Position numbers and translations under genes: made by a program. Positions 34,521 through 43,705 of a stretch of DNA of 64,000 bases are shown piece after piece. The DNA comes from Acidobacteriota bacterium (GTDB lineage: Bacteria > Acidobacteriota > Thermoanaerobaculia > Gp7-AA8). The DNA lies in assembly GCA_016184115.1 (NCBI GenBank), contig JACPDH010000066.1, positions 1 to 64,000 on the forward strand. Reading direction: 5' to 3'. The number at the start of each line of letters is the position of its first letter. Position 1 is the stretch's first letter. The notes beneath the pieces were generated by a model. That model saw only the letters and a list, made by a program, of their open reading frames with translations, searched no databases and was not told the DNA's origin.

Positions 34521-36292
34521 GCACGCCCACCAGATTCAGCTCCATGCCGTACACCGGCCCCGCGCCGACGAATCGTTCGCCCTACATTCCGAAGGGCGTC
34601 GATGCGATCGACAAGCGTGGCGAAGAGATCGAGGCGAAGATTGCCGCGCCGTACGTCACGTCCGTCCCGGGTCAGGATCTCCCGACCTTCATCGTCGAGC
34701 GCGAGAAGATCGTCGAGGTGCTCCGCAAGCTGAAGGAAGACACCGAGCTTCGCTTCGAGCTCCCGGTCGACCTCTTTGGCGTCGACTATCCGCGCCGGCC
34801 GGAAGGACGCTTCGACGTCGTCTACCAGCTCTACTCGTTCAAGAACAACGAGCGCGTCCGGCTCGTCGTGCACACGGACGAAGACAAGGCTGTGCCGTCG
34901 TCGCTCCCCGTCTTCCAGGGCTTCGACTGGTTCGAGCGTGAAGCGTGGGACATGTACGGCATCAAGTTCGACGGACACTACAATCTCCGCCGGATCCTGA
35001 CGCACGAGATGTTCCAGGGACACGCCCTGCGGAAAGACTACGACCCGGCACAGCGGTGGCTCCTCACCGAAAAAGACGTCGCGAAGATCGTCCCGGTCGT
35101 CGAGCATCACCCTGAAGACTCCGACTTCGAGCAGGTGACGCTCAACCTCGGTCCTTCGCACCCCGCAACTCACGGCACACTTCGAATCGTCGTGACGCTC
35201 GATGGCGAGCGGATCATCGGAGCCGACACCGAGATCGGCTACCTCCACCGCTGCTTCGAGAAGATGTCGGAGACCCACACCTACCAGCAGGTCATCCCGT
35301 TCACCGACAGGCTGAACTACTGCTCGGCGATCATCAACAACGTCGGCTACTGCATGGCGGTCGAGAAACTGCTCGGCATCGAGGCGCCGCCTCGCGCTCA
35401 GTACATCCGACTCGTACTTTCGGAGTTCATGCGCATCGCCGACCATCTGGTCTGCATCGCGACGAACGTGCTCGACATGGGTGCGCTGACGAACTTCTGG
35501 TACCTCTTTCAGCCGCGCGAAGAGATTTATCAGCTCGTCGAAGCGTGCTGCGGCGCGCGACTGCTACCGACCTACACCCGCGTCGGCGGTCTGTCGGTCG
35601 ACGCGCCCGCGAACTTCCTCGACATGGCGAAGACGCTCGTCAAGAAGCTGCCGAAGCACATCGACGACGCGGAAAAGCTGCTCCTTCGCAACCGCATCTT
35701 CCTTCAGCGCGTCGAAGGAGTCGGCGCGATCACGCGCGAGAGCGCAATCAACCACGGCTACACCGGTCCCTGCCTCCGCGCGACAGGAGTCGCGTACGAC
35801 GTGCGCAAGGCACACCCGTACATGGGCTACGAGACGTACGACTTCGACATCCCGGTCGCCGAGGGTGGCGACACGCTCGCGCGAACACTCGTGCGACTCG
35901 AAGAGATGCGGCAGTCGCTTCGAATCCTCCGCCAGGCAATCGACCGAGGACTGCCCGCCGGCCCCGTGATCGTCGACGATCCGTACGTTGCCCTTCCTCC
36001 CAAGGAGAAGGTCTACAACGAGATGGAGTCGCTGATCTACCACTTCAAGCTCATCATGCACGGCATCCAGCCACCGGTCGGAGAGACCTACTTCCAGGTC
36101 GAGGGAGGGAACGGCGAGCTCGGGTTCCACCTCGTCTCGGACGGCTCGAAGAATCCCTACCGCGTCCGGGTGCGTCCCCCCTGCTTCGCGGTCTACCAGG
36201 CGTTCCGCAAAATGATCGTCGGACAGACCATCGCCGACGCCATCGCGACGCTGGGATCGCTCAACATCATCGCGGGAGAGCTCGACCGGTAG
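34517..36292 (+). CDS. nuoCD: Fused NADH-quinone oxidoreductase subunits C and D
   Basis: 591 residues. The C (30 kDa) part covers ~1-190 with [20 protein letters not shown] and [19 protein letters not shown]. The D (49 kDa) part follows from [18 protein letters not shown], with the quinone-site sequence and [20 protein letters not shown], ending [12 protein letters not shown]. Natural nuoC-nuoD fusions are known (E. coli). Co-translated with nuoB. Confidence 0.95.
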   Translation: MSTPTRFSSMPYTGPAPTNRSPYIPKGVDAIDKRGEEIEAKIAAPYVTSVPGQDLPTFIVEREKIVEVLRKLKEDTELRFELPVDLFGVDYPRRPEGRFDVVYQLYSFKNNERVRLVVHTDEDKAVPSSLPVFQGFDWFEREAWDMYGIKFDGHYNLRRILTHEMFQGHALRKDYDPAQRWLLTEKDVAKIVPVVEHHPEDSDFEQVTLNLGPSHPATHGTLRIVVTLDGERIIGADTEIGYLHRCFEKMSETHTYQQVIPFTDRLNYCSAIINNVGYCMAVEKLLGIEAPPRAQYIRLVLSEFMRIADHLVCIATNVLDMGALTNFWYLFQPREEIYQLVEACCGARLLPTYTRVGGLSVDAPANFLDMAKTLVKKLPKHIDDAEKLLLRNRIFLQRVEGVGAITRESAINHGYTGPCLRATGVAYDVRKAHPYMGYETYDFDIPVAEGGDTLARTLVRLEEMRQSLRILRQAIDRGLPAGPVIVDDPYVALPPKEKVYNEMESLIYHFKLIMHGIQPPVGETYFQVEGGNGELGFHLVSDGSKNPYRVRVRPPCFAVYQAFRKMIVGQTIADAIATLGSLNIIAGELDR

Positions 36293-36321
36293 TCCGCCTC
36301 GGTCGGCGCATTGGAGAAGAC

Positions 36322-36984
36322 ATGGGTGTCATCAAGATCGAGCGCAAAAAGCTGACGTTCCTCGAGCGGATCTACCTTTGGGAGACGGCGAAGGGGATGA
36401 TGGTCACTCTGCGCCATCTCCTCAGGAATCTGTTCAACTACAAAGACCTGCCAATCATCGAGTACCCCGAGGTCAAGCGCATCTACAGCGAGCGCTTCCG
36501 CGGGCGCCACATTCTCACGACGCGCGAGGATGGCACGACGCGATGCGTCGCCTGCTACATGTGCTCGACCGCTTGCCCGGCGGAGTGCATCACGATCGAG
36601 GCCGCCGAAGACGACCGCACGCGCGAGAAGTTTCCGGCGCGCTACGAGATCGACCTGCTCCGCTGCGTCTACTGCGGTTACTGCGTCGACGCCTGCCCCG
36701 AAGATGCGATCTACATGACGCGCGACTACGAGCTCGCGATCGACACACGCGCGCGCTCGGTCGTCGGTCTGCGCGATCTCGTCGTTCCGCCTAACATGCC
36801 GGTCGAGCCGATGGGCTGGCGCCCGTACTACGGCGAAATGCGCAAGGAAGGCACGGCCGGCGGAACGGGACGCGGTCAGGAAATCCGCACCGCCGCGTTC
36901 CCCGACGACAAGGCACCAAACCCCGACCTCTACCAGGGCGACGTCCGCCCCGCGTCGGAGTCGACGCCGGCCAGGGGAGCCTGA
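36322..36984 (+). CDS. nuoI: NADH-quinone oxidoreductase subunit I
   Basis: 220 residues from the ATG at 36322 (GGAGAAGAC upstream). Two 4Fe-4S motifs: CVACYMCSTACPAEC and CVYCGYCVDACPED, feeding electrons to N2 in NuoB. The C-terminal tail after GWRPYYGEMRKE is long and unstructured. Only B, CD and I are clustered here. The membrane subunits (A, H, J-N) and E-F-G are not nearby, so the nuo genes are split across loci. Confidence 0.93.
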   Translation: MGVIKIERKKLTFLERIYLWETAKGMMVTLRHLLRNLFNYKDLPIIEYPEVKRIYSERFRGRHILTTREDGTTRCVACYMCSTACPAECITIEAAEDDRTREKFPARYEIDLLRCVYCGYCVDACPEDAIYMTRDYELAIDTRARSVVGLRDLVVPPNMPVEPMGWRPYYGEMRKEGTAGGTGRGQEIRTAAFPDDKAPNPDLYQGDVRPASESTPARGA

Positions 36985-36993
36985 CATCTCGCA

Positions 36994-37455
36994 ATGAAGC
37001 CGCTGCAGACCACGCCGCGACAGGTTCTGCTCGAGGCCATCCAGTCGGAGGTCGAGAGCAGGGAGATTCTCCTCCAGCTCTCCGAGCGCGCGGCCACCGG
37101 TGACGTGAGAACGAGGCTTCAGGAGCTCGCGGACAAGGAGCTGCTCCACCGCGCGAAACTCGAAAAGAAGTTCCGCGATGAGATCGGAGACGAGCCCCCC
37201 GAACCTGCTCCATTGAAGATATCGATCTCGGACGACCTCGCGCGGCTCGACATGCGTCGCGCGCTCAAGTTCGTTCTCGACCGCGAGCGTGAGGCGGAAG
37301 GGAACTACCGGTTTCTCGCCGAGCGCGTGCCGAACACGGAGCTCGGACACCTCTTCCTCGAGCTGGCAGAGATCGAATGGAAGCACAAGACCGAGATCCA
37401 GCAGGAGTACGACCGCGCCGCGGGCAACCCGGACGATTTTTTCGAGGATCTGTAG
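36994..37455 (+). CDS. Ferritin-like/rubrerythrin-type diiron protein
   Basis: 153 residues, predicted four-helix bundle with ExxH-type ligands: QSEVESREILLQLSERAA, LADKELLHRAKLEKKF, LKFVLDREREAEGNYRFLAE and LAEIEWKHKTEIQQEYD. It lacks a rubredoxin domain. It lies 9 bp after nuoI on the same strand, so it is probably co-transcribed with the complex I genes. It resembles the ferritin-like end of the large fusion at 4.4 kb. Peroxide scavenging near the respiratory chain is a reasonable guess. Confidence 0.82.
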   Translation: MKPLQTTPRQVLLEAIQSEVESREILLQLSERAATGDVRTRLQELADKELLHRAKLEKKFRDEIGDEPPEPAPLKISISDDLARLDMRRALKFVLDREREAEGNYRFLAERVPNTELGHLFLELAEIEWKHKTEIQQEYDRAAGNPDDFFEDL

Positions 37456-37635
37456 GGAATGCGGAATTCGGAGTGCGGAATGCGGAATGAACTGTTGAAG
37501 GCGGCGCAAGTTGTGCCGTCAGGTTCGCCGCAGTTGTACACCGTGCTCGGAGTCGAGGATCAGGTGCGATTCGGTGAACGCCAAGGATCCCCGGACACCT
37601 CATTTCGCATTCCGCATTCCGCATTCCGCATTCAG
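37456..37635. repeat. Inverted pair of GGAATGC heptamer arrays
   Basis: 37456-37494 reads GGAATGC GGAATTC GGAGTGC GGAATGC GGAATGA. 37602-37635 on the complement reads GAATGCG x4. The ~105 bp between has no gene. The right array ends three bases before the def start codon, occupying the place of the ribosome binding site. Confidence 0.88.
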
Positions 37636-37637
37636 CC

Positions 37638-38144
37638 ATGATCCTCAAATGCTCCCGCCTCGGCCACCCGGTCCTCCGCCAGCGCGCTGAGGACGTCCCC
37701 GTCGACGACGTGCTCGCTGGAAACTACGACGACCTCGTCGAGGACATGTTCGAGACGATGGAGGCGTATCGAGGCGTCGGCCTCGCGGGCCCTCAGGTGC
37801 ACCTGCCGCTTCGCATTTTCGTGTTCGACTCGAAAGAGCGCGACGACGGTCGCGGCGCAACGCCGAGACGCGGCGTCGTCTTCAACGGAACGTACGAGGC
37901 CGAAGGCGATGCAAAGCTCGTCGAATCCGAAGGTTGTCTCAGCGTTCCGTTCCTCGGTGGGCAGGTCCCACGCTACGAGAAGGTCAGGCTTCGCGGCATC
38001 GACGGCGAAGGGAACGCGATCGACTGGCTCGCCGAAGGGTTCGTCGCGCGAATCTTCCAACACGAAGTCGATCACACGGACGGCCTCGTTTACCTCGATC
38101 GGATGCCCGACCTCCGAAGCCTCGGCTACACGCTGGTGCTGTAA
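37638..38144 (+). CDS. def: Peptide deformylase
   Basis: 168 residues with all three motifs: GVGLAGPQ (Gly-x-Gly-Leu-Ala-x-Pro-Gln), EGCLSVP and QHEVDH (HExDH) with Cys and two His as metal ligands. It removes the N-formyl group from nascent proteins. No Shine-Dalgarno is seen; the upstream bases are the heptamer array. Its last codons overlap the convergent MFS gene by 19 bp. Confidence 0.94.
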   Translation: MILKCSRLGHPVLRQRAEDVPVDDVLAGNYDDLVEDMFETMEAYRGVGLAGPQVHLPLRIFVFDSKERDDGRGATPRRGVVFNGTYEAEGDAKLVESEGCLSVPFLGGQVPRYEKVRLRGIDGEGNAIDWLAEGFVARIFQHEVDHTDGLVYLDRMPDLRSLGYTLVL

Positions 38145-39364
38145 TCAGGCTCGACCTCGGCGGCGACTGCGGGCTCGTTCTTCATCAGCCGGACGAGTGC
38201 GATCGTCAGCGCGACGCCTAACGCCACGCAGATCGCCTGGCCATAGAACGCCCCGGCCGACTGCCACCGATCGAACAACACTCCCGCCATCAACGGACCG
38301 ATGACACGGGAGAGCGAGCCCATCGCCGCTGAGAGTCCGAGCACGCTTCCCCGCTGATCAGCCGGAGAGACTTTCGTGATGTGTGCGTTCACCGCCGGAT
38401 AACAGAAGGCCTGCCCGATCGCGAGGAAAAAGGCGACGGCGAACAGGAAGGGCACCGTGTAGATCGACGGGATGATCGCAAGGCCGAGAAACGCGGATAT
38501 GCCGCCGATCAGCGCGGTTCCCGCATCGCCGAAGCGCCGCGTGATCCTGCCGATCACACCTCCCTGTACGCCTGCAACGATGATCCCCATGAACCCGAAG
38601 AAATATCCGAGCTCTTTCGGGCTGAAGCCGAATCGCGCCCGCCCGTGAAGGACGACCGTCGGTTCGAGCGCCGAGAATGACAACACCAGAAGCGCAAGCG
38701 CGGCAATGCCGAGTGCGAGCCTGCGATCGCGGAAGATCATCCGCCAAACCTCAGCGTCGAACTGCGGTGGGCGCTTGCGCCGCGGAGTCGTATCGGGGCT
38801 CTTCGACTCGGGAAGGCTGAACGTGGCGATCAACACGGCCGCGAGCGAGAGGCTGGCCGCGAATAGTCCGGGAAGGAAGTTGCCATGCATCCCGTGCTCC
38901 TGACCGACATGCGCGAGAATCCCCCCGGCAGGTGGACCGAAAATGAAGCCGAGCCCGAACGCCGCACCGATGAGCCCCATCCCCTTCGACCTGTTCTCGG
39001 GGGTCGTCGAGTCAGCGACGTACGCCTGCGCGGTCGCGATGTTTGCGGCACACATGCCGGAGACGATTCGCGCAAGCATCAGCAGTGCGATGCTCTGCGA
39101 GAACGCGAAGATCAGGTAGCCGGCGACGTTGCCGCTGAGCGCGCCGATGAGAACCGGCCGGCGGCCGACGCGATCGGACAGTCTTCCCCAGATCGGCGAG
39201 AAGAAGAACTGCATCAGCGAGTAGCTGGCGAGAATCCCACCGAGCACGAAGCCGCTCGCCCCGTATGTCTGCGCATAGAACGATAGGAGCGGCACGACGA
39301 TCCCGAAACCGAGCAGATCGATGAATACCGCGAGGAACAGAACGAGGAGGGAGCCCTTTTTCAC
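38126..39364 (-). CDS. MFS efflux transporter (TetA-like)
   Basis: 412 residues, 12 TM segments. Family signatures: FIDLLGFGIVVPLLSFYA in TM1, GRLSDRVGRRPVLIGAL in loop 2-3, and a similar motif in the second half (RITRRFGDAGTALIGG). It belongs to the DHA1/TetA-type drug:H+ antiporters. The substrate is not predictable, and no regulator is next to it. Confidence 0.88.
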   Translation of the reverse strand: MKKGSLLVLFLAVFIDLLGFGIVVPLLSFYAQTYGASGFVLGGILASYSLMQFFFSPIWGRLSDRVGRRPVLIGALSGNVAGYLIFAFSQSIALLMLARIVSGMCAANIATAQAYVADSTTPENRSKGMGLIGAAFGLGFIFGPPAGGILAHVGQEHGMHGNFLPGLFAASLSLAAVLIATFSLPESKSPDTTPRRKRPPQFDAEVWRMIFRDRRLALGIAALALLVLSFSALEPTVVLHGRARFGFSPKELGYFFGFMGIIVAGVQGGVIGRITRRFGDAGTALIGGISAFLGLAIIPSIYTVPFLFAVAFFLAIGQAFCYPAVNAHITKVSPADQRGSVLGLSAAMGSLSRVIGPLMAGVLFDRWQSAGAFYGQAICVALGVALTIALVRLMKNEPAVAAEVEPDYSTSV

Positions 39365-39403
39365 GGCGCGGAGTTTAGCCTGTGAACGCGCAATTCGCGA
39401 GTG

Positions 39404-40093
39404 TCATCGCCCCAGAATCGCCTCGAGCAAGCGAGGGCCGGGCTCGAGTGTCTCGAAAAAGTGGGTCGGGCTTTCCGCGATCAGCGCCTCAGCCGGCGTC
39501 GGACCGGTGGGCACCGCGATCGACGTCGCCTCGTAAGGCACCGCGCAGCGGATGTCATGCACCGAGTCGCCGATGATGACGACGTCGCATGGAGCGAAAC
39601 GCAGCCCCGTATGCTCGGCGGCACGGAGCGCGGCGATTGGCGGGAGCTCCGCACGCACGGCGGAGTCGCTCCCGAACGCCCCAAATGGGAAGTAGCCGTT
39701 CAGCTCGTGGCTGCCAAGCTTGATTCGCGCCCCAGGCTCGATGTTGCCCGTCAGCAGGCCGAGCACGGCGTCACCCTCCCCTTCGAGAAGCTCGAGAAGA
39801 GCGACGACCCCCGGCATCAGCCTCACGCGCTGGCCGGAGATCCGCGACCGCATCTCGCGCAGGTAGACCTCCCAGAGCGCATCGATCTTCGATGAAATCT
39901 CGTCGCTCGAATAGCCGGCGTCGCCGAGCACGATCCGCGTGATCTGCGGATCGGTGAGTCCAGAAAAGTCGTACGGCCGAAGCGAACGCTCGTGCCCGTA
40001 GATTTCCCGCAGGGCAACCGCGTACGCCTCACGCGCCACGCCGTCGTCGCGGAGAATCGTGCCGTCGATGTCGAAGAGAACGAGGCGGGGCAT
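39404..40093 (-). CDS. HAD-superfamily phosphatase
   Basis: 229 residues: nucleophile motif FDIDGTILRDDG, helical cap, GLLTGNIEPGARIKLG (motif II/III) and IIGDSVHDIRCA (motif IV). Phosphoglycolate-phosphatase-like (Gph) by layout. The start at 40093 lies nine bases from a pure heptamer array; no Shine-Dalgarno is visible. Confidence 0.87.
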   Translation of the reverse strand: MPRLVLFDIDGTILRDDGVAREAYAVALREIYGHERSLRPYDFSGLTDPQITRIVLGDAGYSSDEISSKIDALWEVYLREMRSRISGQRVRLMPGVVALLELLEGEGDAVLGLLTGNIEPGARIKLGSHELNGYFPFGAFGSDSAVRAELPPIAALRAAEHTGLRFAPCDVVIIGDSVHDIRCAVPYEATSIAVPTGPTPAEALIAESPTHFFETLEPGPRLLEAILGR

Positions 40094-40102
40094 AGGCTCG
40101 AA

Positions 40103-40151
40103 GTGCTGAGTGCTGAGTGCTGAGTGCTGAGTGCTGAGTGCTGAGTGCTGA
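40103..40151. repeat. Seven perfect GTGCTGA heptamers
   Basis: 49 bp made of seven identical GTGCTGA units, directly upstream of the minus-strand HAD start codon and so in its 5' leader. No inverted partner is visible. 40152-40334 is a divergent promoter gap with no supported gene. Confidence 0.97.
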
Positions 40152-40334
40152 GACGGCGTAGTTTCTGTGCCGGAGAGAGTCAACATGAATCGCCACAAAA
40201 TCGAGGTTGTCGACGCGTCACCGCTCCAGCCTGCTCGAAAACCGGGAGTGTAGGCCCCGCATTTCGCCGGCGCTGTGCGCGTCACTTGCCGCCTCTTCGT
40301 GCCCCTGATTAAATGGGCGCATAGGAGATTGTGA

Positions 40335-40877
40335 ATGCGCATCTTCCGACTCGCGCCGATGCAGCTCGTCGTGTCGCTGTTGCTCGCCGGCTGCACTCAC
40401 ACCGCGGCGCCGGTGGCCGTCGCCGATCCGCAGGCGGAAACACACGGAGGCAAGCACGGCACCGAGGCTCTGCTGCTCAGTTGCATGGATTACCGCCTCG
40501 TCGACGACACTGAGCGCTACATGTCGGGTCGCGGCCTGCGCGACCAGTACGATCACGTCGTCCTCGCAGGAGCATCGCTCGGCGCGACCACCGATGCCCA
40601 CCCGGCATGGGGAACGACGTTTCGCGAACATCTCGACGTCGCAGTTCAGCTGCATTCGATCAGGCGCGTCATCGTTCTCGATCATCGGGACTGCGGCGCC
40701 TACCGCGCAATCCTCGGTGAGGATCTCGCGGGTGACCGCGAAAGGGAGACGGCAATTCACGCGGAGAAGCTTCGTGAGCTAGCACGACGTATTCACGAGG
40801 CAAGGCCCGATCTGAAAATCGAGCTCGGGATCATGGATCTCGACGGTAAGGTCGAGACGTTGAGCGAAGCGCGATAG
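40335..40877 (+). CDS. Beta-carbonic-anhydrase-like lipoprotein
   Basis: 180 residues. A lipobox LLAGC puts Cys20 at the membrane anchor. The beta-CA zinc set appears conserved: Cys50 with Asp52/Arg54 (SCMDYR, CxDxR) and His117/Cys120 (LDHRDCGAY, HxxC). It is shorter than ordinary beta-CAs (~200-220). Catalysis of CO2 hydration in the periplasm is plausible but unproven; relatives with only partial CA folds exist. GGAGA precedes ATG 40335. Confidence 0.78.
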   Translation: MRIFRLAPMQLVVSLLLAGCTHTAAPVAVADPQAETHGGKHGTEALLLSCMDYRLVDDTERYMSGRGLRDQYDHVVLAGASLGATTDAHPAWGTTFREHLDVAVQLHSIRRVIVLDHRDCGAYRAILGEDLAGDRERETAIHAEKLRELARRIHEARPDLKIELGIMDLDGKVETLSEAR

Positions 40878-40934
40878 TCGCCGCGGCGGCGGCCGGAGAC
40901 CCACAACACTCCTTCCGCCGACCTCTCGTCTTTC

Positions 40935-41669
40935 CTAATCCAGCGCCGATGCTGGCACTTCGCGCTGGACGTCGATGTTCTGAAGCAGGATTCTCGTCTT
41001 GCCGTCGTCGCTCGTACGAACGGTCGAGAAACGGATCCCGCCGATCGTCTTCCACTCGCTGAACCGGAATACGCGTTTCGGATCGTCCCTCTTCATCCCC
41101 TCCAGAAGCATGTCCCACCGGTCGACCGAGCCGCTCTCGCGATCGATCCATGGCCAGTAGATGTCGCCCGGGGTGAGGCCAACGTTGTCGAAGGTGAGCT
41201 TCACGACGTCGTAGCTCCGTCCACCCTCCTCCTGCACGCCCGCATACTCGAGATGAGTACCATCGTCGAGGAGCTTCGTCGGCATGAGCAGCCAGTAGAC
41301 GTCGTTGATGAAACGGCCATAGCCGCGTTCGAGCCACGGCTTCAGCTCCTCGACAGGTTTCCCGGCGACCCACGCCTTCCCTTCTCGCGTGTTCACATTC
41401 ATTCGAATGACGAAGTCGTTCCCGTCCTTATCCTTGCCGCTCACGCGGTACTCTCCCGTGTAGCGATCGAGCCGGTGATCGAACGACGCGGCGAGCTTTC
41501 CTTCGCGTTCGACGGCGAAGGTGAAGGCGAAGTAGCGTGCAGGCTCCCACGCCTTACCGGCATGCGCATCGAACGCCCGCTGTGCTGCGGCGCGGGCCGG
41601 ATCTTCCGCCGTCGTGGTCAGCGCAGCTGCAGTGAGAAGTACCAGCATGAACGAGTTGCGCAGCTTCAT
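40935..41669 (-). CDS. Exported DUF6503-like lipoprotein-sorting-fold protein
   Basis: 244 residues with signal peptide (SFMLVLLTAAALTTTA). Beta-strand-rich body: FAFTFAVEREGKLAASFDHR, MNVNTREGKAWVAGKPVEE, IYWPWIDRESGSVDRWDM and KTIGGIRFSTVR, reminiscent of LolA/outer-membrane lipoprotein-sorting relatives. Function unknown. Divergent from the ketosynthase gene; the gap has a short AATTGAG heptamer duplication (41684-41700). Confidence 0.68.
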   Translation of the reverse strand: MKLRNSFMLVLLTAAALTTTAEDPARAAAQRAFDAHAGKAWEPARYFAFTFAVEREGKLAASFDHRLDRYTGEYRVSGKDKDGNDFVIRMNVNTREGKAWVAGKPVEELKPWLERGYGRFINDVYWLLMPTKLLDDGTHLEYAGVQEEGGRSYDVVKLTFDNVGLTPGDIYWPWIDRESGSVDRWDMLLEGMKRDDPKRVFRFSEWKTIGGIRFSTVRTSDDGKTRILLQNIDVQREVPASALD

Positions 41670-41718
41670 CGTGCCTCCTCGGCGGAATTGAGAATTGAGA
41701 AGATGCTACCATCCGCCA

Positions 41719-42969
41719 GTGCCTCCACGCATCGTGATCACCGGAGTCGGTGCGCTGAGCCCGAACGGGCTCGGACGCGAGGCATTCTTCGACGCTACGG
41801 CGCGAGGGATTTCCGGAATCAAGACGATTCGCGCATTCGATCCGTCGGGACTCAGCTCGCGGATCGCGGGCGAGCTCACGGGCTTCGAACCGGCTCAATG
41901 GATCGACCCAAAGAGCATTCGCCACGTCTCGCGCGTCGTGCCGATGTGCCTCGCGGCTACCGACGAAGCTCTGCGCGACGCGCGTCTCGATCCGAGATCG
42001 CTCTCACTCGCAGAACGGCGGCGAACGGGCGTCATGCTCGGCTCAGGAGGCGGAGCAATCGAGTTCTCCGAGCGGATGTACGAGCTCTGGTATGGCGGAC
42101 ATCTCAAGCAGGCGTCGGTCTATTCGATTCCGTCGGGCACGATCGGTACACTCGCGTCCGAGATCTCGATGGCTCACGACCTCCGCGGCTTCTCGCATCT
42201 CATCTCCACCGGATGCACGTCATCGACTGACGCAATCGGCTACGCCTACAGGAACCTGCAGTTAGGCATCGCCGACATCGTTATCACCGGAGGCGCGGAT
42301 GCAACGATTACCGAAGGAGTGATGACCGGCTTCTGCATCATGCGGATCGTGTCGACCGCCTTCAACGACCGGCCCGAAGCCGCGTCGCGTCCCTTCTCGA
42401 AAGACCGTGACGGCTTCGTACTCGGCGAGGGAGCGTGGATGTTCGTGATGGAGCGCGAAGAAACGGCGCGCGCACGCGGAGCACACATCTACGCCGAGGT
42501 TGCCGGCTACGGCTCCACGTGCGACGCGCACCACCGGGTACGCATGGACGAGTCGGGTGAAGAGCCCGCGCGCGCGATGTCACTGGCGATGGAGGAGGCT
42601 GGAGTCGAGCCAACCGACGTCGGATACCTCAGCTACCACGGCACGTCGACCGAGCTGAACGACAGGATCGAGACGCGCGCAGTGAAGATCGCATTCGGTG
42701 ATCACGCGCGCCGCTTTCCCGGCTCGGCGGTCAAGTCGATGATCGGGCATCCGCAGGGGGCGTGCGGCGCTGCCGGAGTGGCAGCGACGCTCATGGCCTT
42801 CCGCGATGGCCTGCTTCCGCCAACGATCAACCTCGACGTGCCCGACCCTGACTGCGATCTTGATTACGTTCCCGACGCAGGGCGGCGGGCGTCGCCACGC
42901 GTTGCCGTCTGCAACACGATCGCATTCGGCTCGAAAAACTCCGCGCTCGTCCTGAGGAGTCTCGAGTGA
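41719..42969 (+). CDS. Beta-ketoacyl-ACP synthase (FabF-type)
   Basis: 416 residues from GTG 41719 (MPPRIVITGVGALSPNG). The Cys-His-His triad is intact: Cys166 in STGCTSSTDA, His307 in YHGTSTELND, His344 in KSMIGHPQGACG. It condenses malonyl-ACP with acyl-ACP. The genes next to it (methyltransferase, geranylgeranyl-reductase-like flavoprotein) make a specialised lipid or polyketide more likely than housekeeping fatty acids. No ACP or type III PKS is seen nearby. Confidence 0.87.
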   Translation: MPPRIVITGVGALSPNGLGREAFFDATARGISGIKTIRAFDPSGLSSRIAGELTGFEPAQWIDPKSIRHVSRVVPMCLAATDEALRDARLDPRSLSLAERRRTGVMLGSGGGAIEFSERMYELWYGGHLKQASVYSIPSGTIGTLASEISMAHDLRGFSHLISTGCTSSTDAIGYAYRNLQLGIADIVITGGADATITEGVMTGFCIMRIVSTAFNDRPEAASRPFSKDRDGFVLGEGAWMFVMEREETARARGAHIYAEVAGYGSTCDAHHRVRMDESGEEPARAMSLAMEEAGVEPTDVGYLSYHGTSTELNDRIETRAVKIAFGDHARRFPGSAVKSMIGHPQGACGAAGVAATLMAFRDGLLPPTINLDVPDPDCDLDYVPDAGRRASPRVAVCNTIAFGSKNSALVLRSLE

Positions 42970-43015
42970 GTCGCTTGGGCCTGGCAATGCGCGCGCCTCG
43001 AGAGCTCGCCTGAAC

Positions 43016-43705
43016 ATGGACTTCTCTTTGACTCCCGCCCGCGTCACCTCCGATGAGCTTCTTGACGAGCACGACGCCGCCGAAGGCGAGATGCAGCGCT
43101 CTCTGCGCGACCTGCGCCGATTCAACAGCCTCGCAGGTGGACGGCGCGCCTATCTCGCGATGCTCTCGCGACTCGTACCGCACGACGACGCTCGCGTCGC
43201 AATCCTCGACCTCGGGACCGGCACGTCCGATCTTCTCGATGCGGTGAGGCGGCGCTGGCCGCACGCGACGACGATCGGCCTCGACAGCAACGTTCGCCAC
43301 CTCGCGTACGGCCGCGCGCTCGGGGGCACGAAGACGGCACGTCTAGCGGCCGATGCGTTCCATCTGCCCTTTCTAGACCGTTCCGTCGACATCGTTGCGT
43401 CGTCCCATTTTTTTCACCACTTCGCTCCCGACGAGAATCTCGCGATCGTGCGCGAATCGCTCCGCGTGGCGCGTCGTGGCATCGCATTCACCGATACGCA
43501 GCGGCACTATGCCCCGCTCCTGTTCGTACGACTGCTCGGCGCGCTCCGCCTAACCGGATCGATCACGCGATACGACGCGCCCGCATCCGTGAGGCAGGGG
43601 TACACGATGTCCGAGATGCGTACGTTCGCTCGTGCACTCGGCCTCGAATCGGCCGAAGTGTTCCACCTCGCCCCATTCCGATTCGGCCTGGTGGTCAGAG
43701 CATGA
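43016..43705 (+). CDS. SAM-dependent methyltransferase of ketosynthase operon
   Basis: 229 residues, class I fold: AILDLGTGTSDLLDAVRR (motif I), TTIGLDSNVRHLAYGRA, LAADAFHLPFLDRSVDIVAS, SHFFHHFAPDENLAIVRESL. Its stop overlaps the flavoprotein start (ATGA), so the two are co-translated. Substrate unknown; probably the condensed lipid or polyketide. Confidence 0.85.
   Translation: MDFSLTPARVTSDELLDEHDAAEGEMQRSLRDLRRFNSLAGGRRAYLAMLSRLVPHDDARVAILDLGTGTSDLLDAVRRRWPHATTIGLDSNVRHLAYGRALGGTKTARLAADAFHLPFLDRSVDIVASSHFFHHFAPDENLAIVRESLRVARRGIAFTDTQRHYAPLLFVRLLGALRLTGSITRYDAPASVRQGYTMSEMRTFARALGLESAEVFHLAPFRFGLVVRA

Noticed and set aside
35545-36321. Upstream extension of nuoI
   Set aside because: Overlaps the conserved end of nuoCD in another frame; nuoI proper starts at the ATG with a ribosome binding site at 36322.
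40103-40151. Possible CRISPR-like repeat
   Set aside because: Units are 7 bp with no spacers; no cas genes in the window.
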